Part shown: positions 44,317-53,800 of the stretch, piece after piece
Layout: every line of letters begins with the position of its first letter
Position numbering within the stretch: the first letter of the stretch is position 1
DNA from: DATFQI01 sp963831105
GTDB taxonomy: Bacteria > Actinomycetota > Thermoleophilia > Solirubrobacterales > Solirubrobacteraceae
Assembly (NCBI GenBank): GCA_963831105.1
Contig: CAWHOS010000003.1
Coordinates: 744,001-808,000 of the forward strand
Length of the DNA: 64,000 bases
Reading direction: 5' to 3'
Program-made: the position numbers and the translations under genes
Notes under the pieces: model-generated
Databases searched by the model: none
The model's input: only the letters and a program-made list of their open reading frames with translations
What the model was told of the DNA's origin: nothing

Positions 44317-46662
44317 ATGCCCTCGGAGCCGAGCTTGGGCCGTTATCGCTGGCGGCGAGTGATCGCCGCCTGCGGCGTGCTGACCTCGCTGGTCGCGCTC
44401 GGCGCGATCGGCCACGACGGCCAGCCCGGCCTGGTCTCCCTCTGGCTGCTGTGCGCCGGCCTCGGGCTCGCCGCGCTCAGCCTCCACGCGATCCGCAAGG
44501 AGCGCCGCGCCTCCGAGCTGCTCGCGCGCCGCCAGCAGGAGCGCGACCAGGCCAACTCCCGCCGCCTCGCCGCCGAGGCGCGCTCGAACGAGCTGGCCGA
44601 GACCTCGCCCGACATCGTCATCGTGCACGGACCCGACGGGCGCATGGTGTCGATCTCGCAGGCCTCCCGCGCCGTGCTCGGCTACGACCCCGAGGAGCTG
44701 GTCGGCCGCGTCGGCGACGACTTCGTGCTCGTCGAGGACCTGCCCGTGATCCTCGCGATGCGCAACCGCGCCCGCGAGGTCGACGACGTCAGCGCCACCT
44801 TCCGGCTCGTGCACCGCGACGGCCGCCCGATCTGGGTCGAGGCCAAGCTGCACATCGTCCGAGACGCCGCCGGCCGGGTCGCCGAGACGCACGCGATCGT
44901 CCGCGACGTCCACGAGCGCGTCGAGGCCCAGCGCGCGCTGGCCGAGGCCGAGGAGCGCTTCCGCACCGCCTTCGAGGAGGGCGCGGCCGGGATGGCGATC
45001 GTCAGCCCCGACGGGCGGCTGCTGCGCGTCAACCGCGCGCTGTGCGCGATCACCGGCCACCAGCCCGCCGAGCTCGAGGGCCGCACCATGCTCTCCCTGC
45101 TGCACCCCGACGACCGTCCGCAGCACGACGAGGAGAGCGACCGCATGCTCTCCGGCCAGATCGCGACCGCGCGCGGCGAGCGCCGCTACCTGCACGACGA
45201 CGGCCGCGTCGTCTGGGTGTCCGTGTCGACCACGCTCGTGCGCGACGCCGGCGGCTCGCCGCTGCACTTCCTCACCCAGGCCCAGGACGTCACGGAGCGC
45301 CGCCGCTACGAGGCCGAGCTGCGCCACATGGCCGACCACGACGCGCTCACCGGGCTGCTCAACCGGCGCTCGTTCGAGCGCGAGCTCGAGCGCCACGTCG
45401 ACCACGTCGCCCGCTACGGCCCGCGCGGGGCGGCGCTGCTGATCGACGTCGACCTGTTCAAGAACGTCAACGACACGCTCGGCCACAGCGCCGGCGACCA
45501 GCTCATCGGCAAGGTCGCGGACGCGCTGCGCGAGCGGCTGCGCGACGGCGAGGTGATCGCCCGCCTCGGCGGCGACGAGTTCGCCGTGCTCGTGCCCGAC
45601 GGCGGGCCCGACGACGCGGAGGCGATCGCCGGCGACCTGCTCGAGGCGATCCGCTCAGTGCGGATCTCCAGCCACTCCGGCCGCCTGCGCAACGTCAGCG
45701 CCTCGATCGGCGTCGCGCCGTTCGACTCGCGCCGCCTGACCGGCGAGGACGTGCTCGTCAACGCCGACCTCGCCATGTACGAGGCCAAGGAGTCCGGCCG
45801 CGACCGCGTCGCCTGCCACGCCGGCAAGGACACGCCGAACCGGCTCGCCTCGCGCCTGTCGTGGACCGACGTGATCCGCGACGCGCTCGACGAGGAGCGG
45901 CTCGTGCTGCAGGCGCAGCCGATCATGGACCTCGCCTCGGGCGAGATCCACCAGTACGAGATGCTGCTGCGGATGCGCGACCCGCTCGGCGAGCTGATCT
46001 CGCCGGCCGCGTTCCTGCCCGTCGCCGAGCGCTACGACCTGATCGGCGCGATCGACAAGTGGGTCGTGCGCCAGGCGATCCGGATGCTCGGCGAGGAGCT
46101 CACGCGCAAGAACCGGCTCGTCTTCGAGGTCAACATCTCCGGCCGCTCGACCGGCGACCCGGAGCTGCTGGAGCTGATCGAGCGCGAGCTCGAGCTCAAC
46201 AGCGTCGCCCCCGAGCAGGTCATCTTCGAGATCACGGAGACGACCGCCGTCGGCAACATCCCGCGCGCGCAAGAGTTCGCCGCGCACCTCAACCAGCTCG
46301 GCTGCCGCTTCGCGCTCGACGACTTCGGGGCCGCGTTCGCGAGCTTCTACTACCTCAAGCACCTGCCGTTCGACTACCTCAAGATCGACGGCGAGTTCGT
46401 GCGCACCTGCCTCGACGACCGCACGGACCAGCTCGTGATCCAGGCCGTGGTCGACATCGCGCGCGGCCTCGGCAAGCGCACGGTGGCCGAGATGGTCGGC
46501 GACCAGCCGACGCTCGACCTGCTCGCCGGCCTCGGCGTCGACCACGCGCAGGGCTACCACATCGGCAGGCCCGCGCCGCTGGCGAAGTGGCTCGTGGAGG
46601 AGAAGCGCAAGCGCGAGCGGGCCGCCAAGGGCCTGAAGGTCGTTTCCCGCGCAACCTCCTAG
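44317..46662 (+). CDS. PAS-PAS-GGDEF-EAL cyclic-di-GMP protein
   Basis: A 781-residue membrane-attached signalling protein. Two N-terminal membrane helices (VIAACGVLTSLVALGAIG, GLVSLWLLCAGLGLAALSL) and a coiled linker lead to two PAS domains (DIVIVHGPDGRMVSIS, GMAIVSPDGRLLRVN). GGDEF is intact (RLGGDEFAVL). The EAL domain has YEMLLRM, FEVNISG, FEITET, LDDFG, LKIDG and AQGYHIGRP, so both synthesis and hydrolysis are possible. ATG 44317 is backed by AAGGAG five bases before it, one of few strong Shine-Dalgarno sites here. The AEC permease follows closely. Confidence 0.94.
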   Translation: MPSEPSLGRYRWRRVIAACGVLTSLVALGAIGHDGQPGLVSLWLLCAGLGLAALSLHAIRKERRASELLARRQQERDQANSRRLAAEARSNELAETSPDIVIVHGPDGRMVSISQASRAVLGYDPEELVGRVGDDFVLVEDLPVILAMRNRAREVDDVSATFRLVHRDGRPIWVEAKLHIVRDAAGRVAETHAIVRDVHERVEAQRALAEAEERFRTAFEEGAAGMAIVSPDGRLLRVNRALCAITGHQPAELEGRTMLSLLHPDDRPQHDEESDRMLSGQIATARGERRYLHDDGRVVWVSVSTTLVRDAGGSPLHFLTQAQDVTERRRYEAELRHMADHDALTGLLNRRSFERELERHVDHVARYGPRGAALLIDVDLFKNVNDTLGHSAGDQLIGKVADALRERLRDGEVIARLGGDEFAVLVPDGGPDDAEAIAGDLLEAIRSVRISSHSGRLRNVSASIGVAPFDSRRLTGEDVLVNADLAMYEAKESGRDRVACHAGKDTPNRLASRLSWTDVIRDALDEERLVLQAQPIMDLASGEIHQYEMLLRMRDPLGELISPAAFLPVAERYDLIGAIDKWVVRQAIRMLGEELTRKNRLVFEVNISGRSTGDPELLELIERELELNSVAPEQVIFEITETTAVGNIPRAQEFAAHLNQLGCRFALDDFGAAFASFYYLKHLPFDYLKIDGEFVRTCLDDRTDQLVIQAVVDIARGLGKRTVAEMVGDQPTLDLLAGLGVDHAQGYHIGRPAPLAKWLVEEKRKRERAAKGLKVVSRATS

Positions 46663-46665
46663 TCT
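46660..46665 (+). promoter_or_regulatory. -10 box before the AEC permease
   Basis: TAGTCT, 8 bases before the GTG at 46674. It overlaps the end of the PAS-GGDEF-EAL gene (stop codon TAG at 46660-46662). Confidence 0.45.
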
Positions 46666-46673
46666 GGAGGGCC

Positions 46674-47591
46674 GTGCTGTGGGTCGTCCTCACGATCGCC
46701 GTCTCGCTCGCCCTCGGCGTAGCCGCTGAGCGCCGCCATCGCGAGCGCGCGTCCGTGCTCGCCCGCACGATGCTCAAGGTCCTGCTGTACGGGTTCACGC
46801 CGCCCGTCGCGTTCCTGAACATCGTCGGCCTCGAGATCACCGGCGACGTCGGCGGCGGGATCCTGATCGGCTGGGTCGCGCTGATCGGGGCGGGCGTGCT
46901 CGCGTGGGCCCTCGGCCGCCACGTGCTCGGCCTGCAGCCGCCGTCGAACGGCGTGCTCGTCAACATCAGCCTGCAGGGCAACACGAACTACCTCGGTCTG
47001 CCGCTGTGCGCCGCGGTGCTGGGGACGGAGCACCTCCCGGAGGCGATCGCCTACGACTCGTTCGTGCAGGCGCCGGTGTTCCTGCTCGGCGTCTTCGGCG
47101 TCGCCGCCGCGATGGGCACGAAGGCGGGCGGCTCGGCCGGCGAGCGCGTGCGGGCGTTCGTGTTCAAGAACCCGGTGCTGCTCGCCGTGATCGCGGGGCT
47201 GCTCGCGCCCGCGTCGTTCGCCCCCGCCGCGCTCGTCGGCGTCTCGCACGTGATCGTGTTCGCCGCCCTGCCGTGGGGCTTCTTCTGCGCCGGGATCATC
47301 CTCGCCGAGCACCTCGAGCGCGGCCGGGTCGTGCGGCCCGCGATCAGCGCGCCGATCGGCGCCGCGGTCCTGATGCGGCTCGTGCTCGCGCCGCTGCTGC
47401 TGCTCCTGCTCGCCGCTCCCTTCATCGACCTGCCGCCCGCCTACCTGCTGGCCGCCGCGACTCCGGCCGGGCTCAACGGCCTCACCGTCGCGCACGCCTA
47501 CGGCCTGGACCTGCGCTATGCCGCGTCGTCGCTGGCGTGGACGACGGGCATCGGCGTGGCCGGGATGTCGGCGCTGGCGCTGGCCCTGTGA
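46674..47591 (+). CDS. AEC family permease (auxin efflux carrier fold)
   Basis: A 305-residue membrane protein with about ten helices in two five-helix halves. NISLQGNTNYLGLPLCAAVLG is the first-half crossover typical of AEC proteins and AATPAGLNGLTVAHAYGLD the second. Bacterial members move organic acids such as malate or malonate; the substrate here is unknown. GTG start at 46674. Its stop overlaps the dtd start (GTGA, 47588-47591). Confidence 0.88.
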   Translation: MLWVVLTIAVSLALGVAAERRHRERASVLARTMLKVLLYGFTPPVAFLNIVGLEITGDVGGGILIGWVALIGAGVLAWALGRHVLGLQPPSNGVLVNISLQGNTNYLGLPLCAAVLGTEHLPEAIAYDSFVQAPVFLLGVFGVAAAMGTKAGGSAGERVRAFVFKNPVLLAVIAGLLAPASFAPAALVGVSHVIVFAALPWGFFCAGIILAEHLERGRVVRPAISAPIGAAVLMRLVLAPLLLLLLAAPFIDLPPAYLLAAATPAGLNGLTVAHAYGLDLRYAASSLAWTTGIGVAGMSALALAL

Positions 47592-48007
47592 GGGCGCTCG
47601 TCCAGCGCGTCGCACGCGCCTCGGTGACCGTCGGCGGCGAGCGCGTGACCGAGATCGGGCCGGGCCTGCTGGTGCTGCTGGGCGTCACCCACGACGACCA
47701 GCCCGAGCATGCGGACCGGCTGGCCGAGAAGGTCCGCGCGCTGCGCATCTTCGAGGATGCCGACGGCCGCATGAACGAGCCGCTCGGGGAGCGCGAGATC
47801 CTCTGCGTCTCGCAGTTCACGCTCTACGGCGATGCGCGCAAGGGCAACCGGCCCGCGTTCGTGGCCGCGGCCCGACCGGAGGTGGCCGAGCCGCTCTACG
47901 AGCGCTTCTGCGAGCGCGCCGGGGCCCGCCGCGGCGTCTTCGGCGCGCACATGGACGTCGAGCTCGTCAACGACGGCCCCGTCACATTGCTGCTAGAGGT
48001 TCATTGA
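47588..48007 (+). CDS. dtd: D-aminoacyl-tRNA deacylase
   Basis: A 139-residue proofreading enzyme that removes D-amino acids from tRNA. RALVQRVARASVTVGGE start, LVLLGVTHDD, CVSQFTLYGD and the Gly-cis-Pro motif in NDGPVTLLLE are all present; length is as usual. GTG start coupled to the permease gene. Its TGA shares one base with the ATG of the next gene (TGATG). Confidence 0.96.
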   Translation: MRALVQRVARASVTVGGERVTEIGPGLLVLLGVTHDDQPEHADRLAEKVRALRIFEDADGRMNEPLGEREILCVSQFTLYGDARKGNRPAFVAAARPEVAEPLYERFCERAGARRGVFGAHMDVELVNDGPVTLLLEVH

Positions 48008-48633
48008 TGCCGCCGGAAGACCGATTCGTGTGCCGCTTCGCCGCCGAGCCGCCGCAGGGCCCCCTGCCCTACGGCCGCTGGGCCGAGACCCTCCAGGCCG
48101 AGTTCCTCGCCGCCTGCCTGAAGATCGACTCCGAGGGGGAGGACCTCGGCGAGGCCGGGGAGCTGACCTACTACCCCGATCGCACCTGGGCGGGCCGCAC
48201 CTACGTGCCCGTGTCCACGCGCTCGAGCACGGGCTTCGAGCTGTACGGCTACGTCTCCTTCACGCCGGGCGACGAGCACGACGAGCCGTCGGACTTCTAC
48301 GGCTGGGCCGACTTCACCGACGTCACCGCGGACGATCACCCGGAGTGGCGGATGGACCTCACCGAGGAGGTCGTCGGCGGCTGGCGCGGCGAGCAGGGCA
48401 AGGTGGCCGCGATGACGCTCGTGTGGGGGCGCCCGCTGATCGACGGCGGCGCGCACGTGACGGCCGAGCTGGCACGGCTGACGGTCGACCAGTGCGAGGT
48501 CGCGGAGGAGCGCTTCACGCTGCTCGCCCCGGACGCCTATCGCGAGGACTACCTCGAGGTCGCCCTCTACGACCGCAAGGGCAACCAGCTCGCCCGCGAG
48601 TCGCTCTACGAGGACGACGGCGAAGACGGCTGA
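48007..48633 (+). CDS. Protein of unknown function downstream of dtd
   Basis: A 208-residue acidic soluble protein rich in aromatic residues (LTYYPDRTWAGRTYVPVS, FYGWADFTDVTADDHPEW) and ending in an acidic tail (YEDDGEDG). No signal peptide, membrane helix or motif I recognise. The layout suggests an alpha/beta protein possibly of lineage-restricted distribution. Coupled to dtd by TGATG at 48005-48009. It is convergent with clpP. Confidence 0.72.
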   Translation: MPPEDRFVCRFAAEPPQGPLPYGRWAETLQAEFLAACLKIDSEGEDLGEAGELTYYPDRTWAGRTYVPVSTRSSTGFELYGYVSFTPGDEHDEPSDFYGWADFTDVTADDHPEWRMDLTEEVVGGWRGEQGKVAAMTLVWGRPLIDGGAHVTAELARLTVDQCEVAEERFTLLAPDAYREDYLEVALYDRKGNQLARESLYEDDGEDG

Positions 48634-48671
48634 GGCGGCTCCGGGGCTCGGGGCGCTCGTCGTGGTGGCGG

Positions 48672-49280
48672 CTAACGGGGCGTCCCGTTCCCGTTCCCGT
48701 TCCGCGACCCGGTGATGACGTCGATCATCCCGTACTCGAGCGCCTCCTCCGGGGTGAAGAAGCGGTCGCGCTCGAGCGCGTCGGAGATCTCCTCGACCGG
48801 GCGGCCGGTGTGCTCGGAGTAGATCTCCTCCATCCGGCGGCGCAGCGCGAGCGACTCCTTCGCGTGGATCTGGATGTCGGTCGCCTGGCCCTGGAAGCCG
48901 CCGTGCGGCTGGTGGATCAGGATGCGGCTGTTGGGCAGGGCGGAGCGCTTGCCCTTGGCGCCGCCGGCGAGCAGCAGCGAGCCCATCGACATCGCGATGC
49001 CGCACACCGTCGTGGCGACGTCGGGCTTGATGAAGCGCATCGTGTCGTAGATCGCCAGGCCGGAGTACACGACCCCGCCCGGAGAGTTGATGTAGAGCTG
49101 GATGTCCTTCTCGGGATCCTCGGCCTCGAGGTGCAGCAGCTGCGCCACGACGAGGTTGGCGATGTCGTCGTCGATCGCCGTGCCGACGAAGACGACGCGC
49201 TCGCGCAGCAGCCGCGAGTAGATGTCGAACGACCGCTCACCGCGGGAGTCCTGCTGAACGACGACGGGGACCAGGGGCAT
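48672..49280 (-). CDS. clpP: ATP-dependent Clp protease proteolytic subunit
   Basis: A 202-residue serine peptidase forming the ClpP barrel with ClpX/ClpC. Catalytic serine in IAMSMGSLLLAGG near residue 100, histidine in ILIHQPHGG and aspartate in DRFFTPEEALEYGMID. The N-terminus keeps the axial-loop block SFDIYSRLLRERVVFVG. The C-terminus ends in a short NGNGNG tail. The ATG has GGAGG seven bases upstream; a palindromic site lies directly around this region. clpX and a second clpP copy are not in the window. Confidence 0.97.
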   Translation of the reverse strand: MPLVPVVVQQDSRGERSFDIYSRLLRERVVFVGTAIDDDIANLVVAQLLHLEAEDPEKDIQLYINSPGGVVYSGLAIYDTMRFIKPDVATTVCGIAMSMGSLLLAGGAKGKRSALPNSRILIHQPHGGFQGQATDIQIHAKESLALRRRMEEIYSEHTGRPVEEISDALERDRFFTPEEALEYGMIDVITGSRNGNGNGTPR

Positions 49281-49282
49281 GT

Positions 49283-49298
49283 GCAACCTCCAAGTTGC
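49283..49298. promoter_or_regulatory. GCAAC-N6-GTTGC site in the clpP leader
   Basis: GCAAC (49283-49287) and GTTGC (49294-49298) with six bases between, covering the clpP ribosome binding site. Same layout as the site at 49325-49340, 42 bases away. Confidence 0.55.
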
Positions 49299-49310
49299 GC
49301 GTTTCTCCGG

Positions 49311-49320
49311 ATGGTAGCCT
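49311..49320. promoter_or_regulatory. Overlapping divergent -10 boxes (clpP / SRPBCC-arsR)
   Basis: Minus-strand TACCAT (49316-49311) and plus-strand TAGCCT (49315-49320) share the TA at 49315-49316, as at 6151-6160. Both transcripts have short leaders with Shine-Dalgarno sites here. Confidence 0.5.
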
Positions 49321-49323
49321 ATG

Positions 49324-49341
49324 TGCAACCCACTGGTTGCA
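49324..49341. promoter_or_regulatory. TGCAACC-N4-GGTTGCA operator for the ArsR operon
   Basis: Perfect 7-4-7 palindrome directly upstream of the SRPBCC start and just after the predicted transcription start. An ArsR-family regulator is the second gene of this operon, so autoregulation is likely. Confidence 0.65.
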
Positions 49342-49351
49342 GGAGGTCGCC

Positions 49352-49699
49352 GTGCCGGTCGTGAATCGAGAGGTCGTGCTCCCCGTCCCGCGCGAGCGCG
49401 CGTGGGAGCTCGTGACGGAGCCCGAGGAGATGGAGACCTGGCTCGCGGAGGAGGTCGACTTCGAGCCGGAAGAGGGCGCCCCGCTGCGGATCGACGAGCG
49501 CGAGGGCGTGGTCGAGCACGTCACCGACGAGGAGCGCATCGTGTTCACCTGGGGCGACTCGATGGTCGAGTGGGTGCTCGAGGACCATCCGGCCGGCACC
49601 CGCTTCGTCGTCACGGAGCACCGGTTCGTGGACGACGGCGCCGTGTGGGGGCCGACGATGTCGGCGCTCGCCTCCGTCGCCGCACTGTGCCGGGCATAG
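49352..49699 (+). CDS. SRPBCC (AHSA1-like) domain protein
   Basis: A 115-residue START/Bet v1-like fold protein: VNREVVLPVPRERAWELVTEPEEMETWLAEEVDFEPEEG and FTWGDSMVEWVLEDHPAGTRFVVTEHRF are typical of AHSA1-like proteins, which bind small hydrophobic ligands and often sit beside ArsR regulators. GTG 49352 with AGGAGG five bases earlier is clearly the start, so the open frame upstream is not coding. Overlaps arsR by 13 bases. Confidence 0.87.
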   Translation: MPVVNREVVLPVPRERAWELVTEPEEMETWLAEEVDFEPEEGAPLRIDEREGVVEHVTDEERIVFTWGDSMVEWVLEDHPAGTRFVVTEHRFVDDGAVWGPTMSALASVAALCRA

Positions 49700-50004
49700 A
49701 TGACAACATCGGGGCGGTGTTCGCCGCCCTCGCCGACCCGACCCGCCGCCTCCTCGTGCGCTCGCTCTCGCGGCAGCCGGACCTGACGGCGTCGCGGCTG
49801 GCCGGCGAGCTGCCGATGACGCGCCAGGCCGTGACCAAGCACCTCGTCGCGCTCGACCGCGCCGGGCTGGTGAGCGGCCGCCGCGAGGGCCGCGAGACCC
49901 GCTACACGCTCACGCCGGCGCCGCTGGCCGACGCCATGCGCTGGATGGACGACGTCGGCGCGGAGTGGGACGCGCGCCTGGCGAAGCTGGCGGAGCGGCG
50001 CTGA
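49687..50004 (+). CDS. ArsR-family winged-helix regulator
   Basis: A 105-residue helix-turn-helix protein: VFAALADPTRRLLVRSL, the recognition region LPMTRQAVTKHLVALDRAGLVSGRREGRETRYTL and a short C-terminal helix. No cysteine metal site is visible, so it belongs with the SRPBCC-linked group rather than metal sensors. Start is a GTG at 49687 inside the end of the SRPBCC gene; no ATG is in frame before the first helix. Likely binds the GCAAC-N6-GTTGC sites at 49283-49341. Confidence 0.87.
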   Translation: MPGIDDNIGAVFAALADPTRRLLVRSLSRQPDLTASRLAGELPMTRQAVTKHLVALDRAGLVSGRREGRETRYTLTPAPLADAMRWMDDVGAEWDARLAKLAERR

Positions 50005-50007
50005 GCC

Positions 50008-50742
50008 GTGGCCCGCGCCGCTCTCGTGACCGGCGCCGCAGGCGGGATCGGCCGCGCCGTCGCGGAACGGCTGATCGCCGACGGGCTCGACGTCCTCTCG
50101 GTCGACCTCGAGGCCGACGGCCTTCCCGGGACGGGGTTCGCCGCCGACCTGACGACGCGCGAGGGCAACCGCGCCGCCGTCGACGCCGCGCTCGAGGCGT
50201 TCGGCCGGCTCGACGTCGTCGTGCCCAACGCGGGCGTCCAGCACGTCGCCCCGGTCAAGGAGTTCCCCGAGGACAAGTGGGAGCTGCTGATCTCGCTGAT
50301 GCTCACGAGCCCGTTCCTGCTGGCGCGCTACTCCTGGGAGGCGCTCGAGCGCGGCGAGCAGGCGCGCTACATCGCGATCGCCTCCGCCCACGCGCTGGCC
50401 GCCTCGCCCTACAAGTCCGCCTACGTCTCGGCCAAGCACGGCGTGCTCGGACTGGTGCGCACGCTCGCGCTCGAGGGCGCAGAGGCGGGGATCTCCGCCA
50501 CCGCCGTCTGCCCGGGCTACGTCCGCACCCCGCTCGTCGAGGGCCAGATCCCCGACCAGGCGAAGGCCCACGGCATCTCCGAGGAAGAGGCGCTCGAGGA
50601 GGTCATCCTCGCCCCGCACGCCATCAAGCGGCTGATCGAGCCCGACGAGGTCGCGGGCGTCGTCGCGTTCCTCGCCAGCGAGGCCGGCGCGTCGTTCACG
50701 GGCGTGCCCGTGACGATGGACCAGGGCTGGACCGCCCGCTGA
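50008..50742 (+). CDS. SDR oxidoreductase, probable 3-hydroxybutyrate dehydrogenase
   Basis: A 244-residue classical SDR. ALVTGAAGGIGRAVAERL binds NAD; NAGVQHVAPVKEFPEDKW, SAHALAASPYKSAYVSAKHGVLGL and CPGYVRTPLVEGQIPDQAKAHGI match the D-beta-hydroxybutyrate dehydrogenase family closely, with the Ser-Tyr-Lys set intact. It would link hydroxybutyrate or PHB to acetoacetate. GTG at 50008, three bases after arsR, so in the same operon. Confidence 0.88.
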   Translation: MARAALVTGAAGGIGRAVAERLIADGLDVLSVDLEADGLPGTGFAADLTTREGNRAAVDAALEAFGRLDVVVPNAGVQHVAPVKEFPEDKWELLISLMLTSPFLLARYSWEALERGEQARYIAIASAHALAASPYKSAYVSAKHGVLGLVRTLALEGAEAGISATAVCPGYVRTPLVEGQIPDQAKAHGISEEEALEEVILAPHAIKRLIEPDEVAGVVAFLASEAGASFTGVPVTMDQGWTAR

Positions 50743-50810
50743 CGTCCGCTTGCGCACCTCCCCCGGCCCCGTAGCCGCAAGTAACGCCCGGGCGCAGCGT
50801 TGGCGCCCCC

Positions 50811-53800
50811 GTGACCAATCGCCTGCTCTCACTCACGTTCCTGATCGCCGCCCTCGCCCTCCCGGCGAGCGCGCACGCCGCGCCGAAGCTGCTGCTCGAC
50901 GCCGCCACGGTGCTCGACGCGCCGCTCTCCGCGAACGCCGGCGAGGACGCCGGCGCCTGCCATCGCGCATACCGCCCGGACGCGGCCGGCGTCGCGACAC
51001 GTGACGTGCAGCTCTCCGGCCCCGGCTCGCTCGAGGTGCGCCTGGCCGGCGACGACGGCGACTGGGACGTGGCGGTGTTCGACGCGGCCGGCTCCGTGCT
51101 GGCGGCCGACGCCTCGCCCGACGCGCAGGAGGTGGCGAGCGGGTTCGCGCTGAAGGGCGGGACCGTGCACGTGCAGGCGTGCCGCCGCTCCGGCGACGCG
51201 ACGTCCGTGCCCGCGACGCTCGAGCACTCCGCGATCGCGCCCGGCGCCGCCGAGGCGGCGAAGCAGAGCAGGCCGCAGCTCGCCGACGTGATCACGCCGA
51301 CGGCCGAGCAGAAGCAGCGGCTCGCCGACCTCGGTCTCGACATGACCGAGCACGGCGGCGAGGAGAGCCTCGGCGTCGTCCTGCACGGCCCCGAGGACGA
51401 GGCCGCCCTGCGCAAGGCCGGGCTGCGCTGGACCGTCGAGGTCGAGGACCTGGTCGCGCAGGACCGCGCCGCCCGCACGAGCGAGCGCGGCGCCGCCGCC
51501 GCGACGCCGGGCGCGCGCGCCTCGGCGCTGCCGAGCGGCCGCGAGCGCTACCGGACGCTGGCCGACTACAACGCCGAGCTCAAGGACCTCGCCGCCAAGA
51601 ACCCGAACCTCGTGAAGCTGTTCACGATGCCCGAGAAGACCTACGGCGGCAAGGACGTGCTGGGCATCGAGATCGCCGAGAACGTCACCCTCAACGACGG
51701 CAAGCCCGCCTTCTTCAACATGGGCGTCCACCACGCCCGCGAGTGGCCGGCCGGCGAGCTCACGATGGAGTGGGCGATCGAGCTGATCAACGGCTACAAG
51801 AAGGGCGACGCTCGCGCGACGAACGTCGTCAAGAACTCGCGCAACATCGTCGTGCCGATCGTCAACGCCGACGGCTTCGAGGCCTCGCGCAACGCCGGCG
51901 AGATCGCGGGCCAGGGCGGCGGCCGCGACGAGACCGTCGACGACACCGCCTACCTCGTCGCGGGCGCGACGACCGGCGGCGAGTACCGGCGCAAGAACTG
52001 CCGCCTGCCCGACGACTCCGCGGCCGGCAACTGCACCACCTCGGTCGGCCTCGCCGAGAACGGCGTGGACCCGAACCGCAACTACGGCGGCCTCTGGGGC
52101 GGCCCGGGCGCCGACACCAACCCGCTCACCCAGAGCTACCGCGGCCCCGGCCCGTTCTCCGAGCCCGAGTCGCGCAACGTCAAGGCCATCGTCTCGCGCC
52201 ACCAGGTGATGACGCTGATCACCAACCACACCACGGCCGGCCTCGTCCTGCGCGCGCCCGGCCTGGCGATGCTCGGCGACCCCGTCGACGAGAACCGCGG
52301 CTACAAGGCGCTCGGCGACGCGATGGCCAAGGAGAACGGCTACTTCTCCCAGAAGTCCTTCGAGCTCTACGACACGACGGGCACGACGGAGGACTGGAGC
52401 TACAACGCCACGGGCGGCTTCGGCTTCACGTTCGAGCTCTACTGCGGCGCCCCCAACTACGAGACGGGCGACTGCGACGACCCGGCCTTCCACCCGCGCT
52501 ACCAGCGCGTCGTGGAGGAGTGGGACGGCACCAACCCGATGGCCGACCACACCAACGACCCGGGCCCGAACAAGGGCTACGACGGCAAGGGCAACCGCGA
52601 GGCGTACTACATCGCCGCCGAGAGCGCGATCAACGCGCAGCGCCACAGCGTGCTCGAGGCCAGCGTCCCGCCCGGCACCCGCCTGCGGCTCAAGAAGGAC
52701 TTCAAGACCCAGACCTTCCCGCAGCCGCAGCCCGACGGCACCCAGAAGCCGCTCGAGACCGACGACCACCTCGAGACGGTCTACGACGTCGGCCAGACCG
52801 GCAAGGTCCGCTGGCACGTCAACCCCTCCACGCGGCCGATCGTCGCCAAGGAGACCGGCAAGGCCAACGCCGGCCCGCCGAGCCCGCCCGAGACGCGCAA
52901 CGGCGGCCCGGCCGGCGCGACGGACGACCCGCAGAACGACGGCGCGGCGCCGGGCGGCGACGCGAACGCCAACAACCCGCTCAACTACAACGACCATCCG
53001 ATCACCGTCCCGTCCGGCGGCGACAACGAGACGATGCAGGTGAAGGTCGCCTGGGCGACGCCGACGAGCGACTACGACGTCAAGCTCTTCGAGGACACCA
53101 ACGGCGACGGCCGCTCGCAGGACTCGGAGCCCGTCGTCGGCACGAGCCAGAACGGCGCGACCAGCGAGGAGACGGTCTCCGCCTCGCGCCCGGGCCTGGC
53201 GGCCGGCAAGAAGTACGTGCTGCGGGTGAACAACTTCGCCGCGGTGGAGCCCTACACGGTGACGATCACCTACGTCGCGCCGCAGCCGCTGAAGCCGGCG
53301 CAGATCGAGAGCTACACGCTGACCTGCGAGCGCGGCAGCCAGGTGTTCGACACCCAGCAGGTCGTCGTCGAGCGCGGCCAGGTCAAGCAGCTCGACCTGC
53401 GGGCGTGCGCGGCCGCGATCCGGCGGGCGTGCGCGGCCAACACGATCGGCCTGCGCTCGGTCAAGGCGACCCGCAAGGGCGCCGGCGTGCGCTTCGGCTT
53501 CAAGCGCTTCGCGCGCCGGCCGGTGCAGATCGACGTCTTCCAGGTCTCGCGCGGCGGCCGCGTGATCGACGAGCGGCTCGTCAAGCGCTTCAAGGCCCGC
53601 TCGAAGGCGGTCACCTGGAACGGGCGCGGCGCGCGCGGCGACGGCCTGTACTTCGCCCGCTACCGGATGAAGACCCGCAACGGCAAGGGGACGGAGGTCC
53701 GGCGCGTCACGCTGCTGCGCCGCAACGGCCGCTTCTCGCGCCGCCCGGACTTCTACCGGCGCGCGACCTGCGACCTGCTGCCGAGCTACAAGCTCGAGCG

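Noticed and set aside
49295..49351. Upstream N-terminal extension of the SRPBCC protein
   Set aside because: It would cover the operator and promoter; the GTG at 49352 has a strong AGGAGG site.
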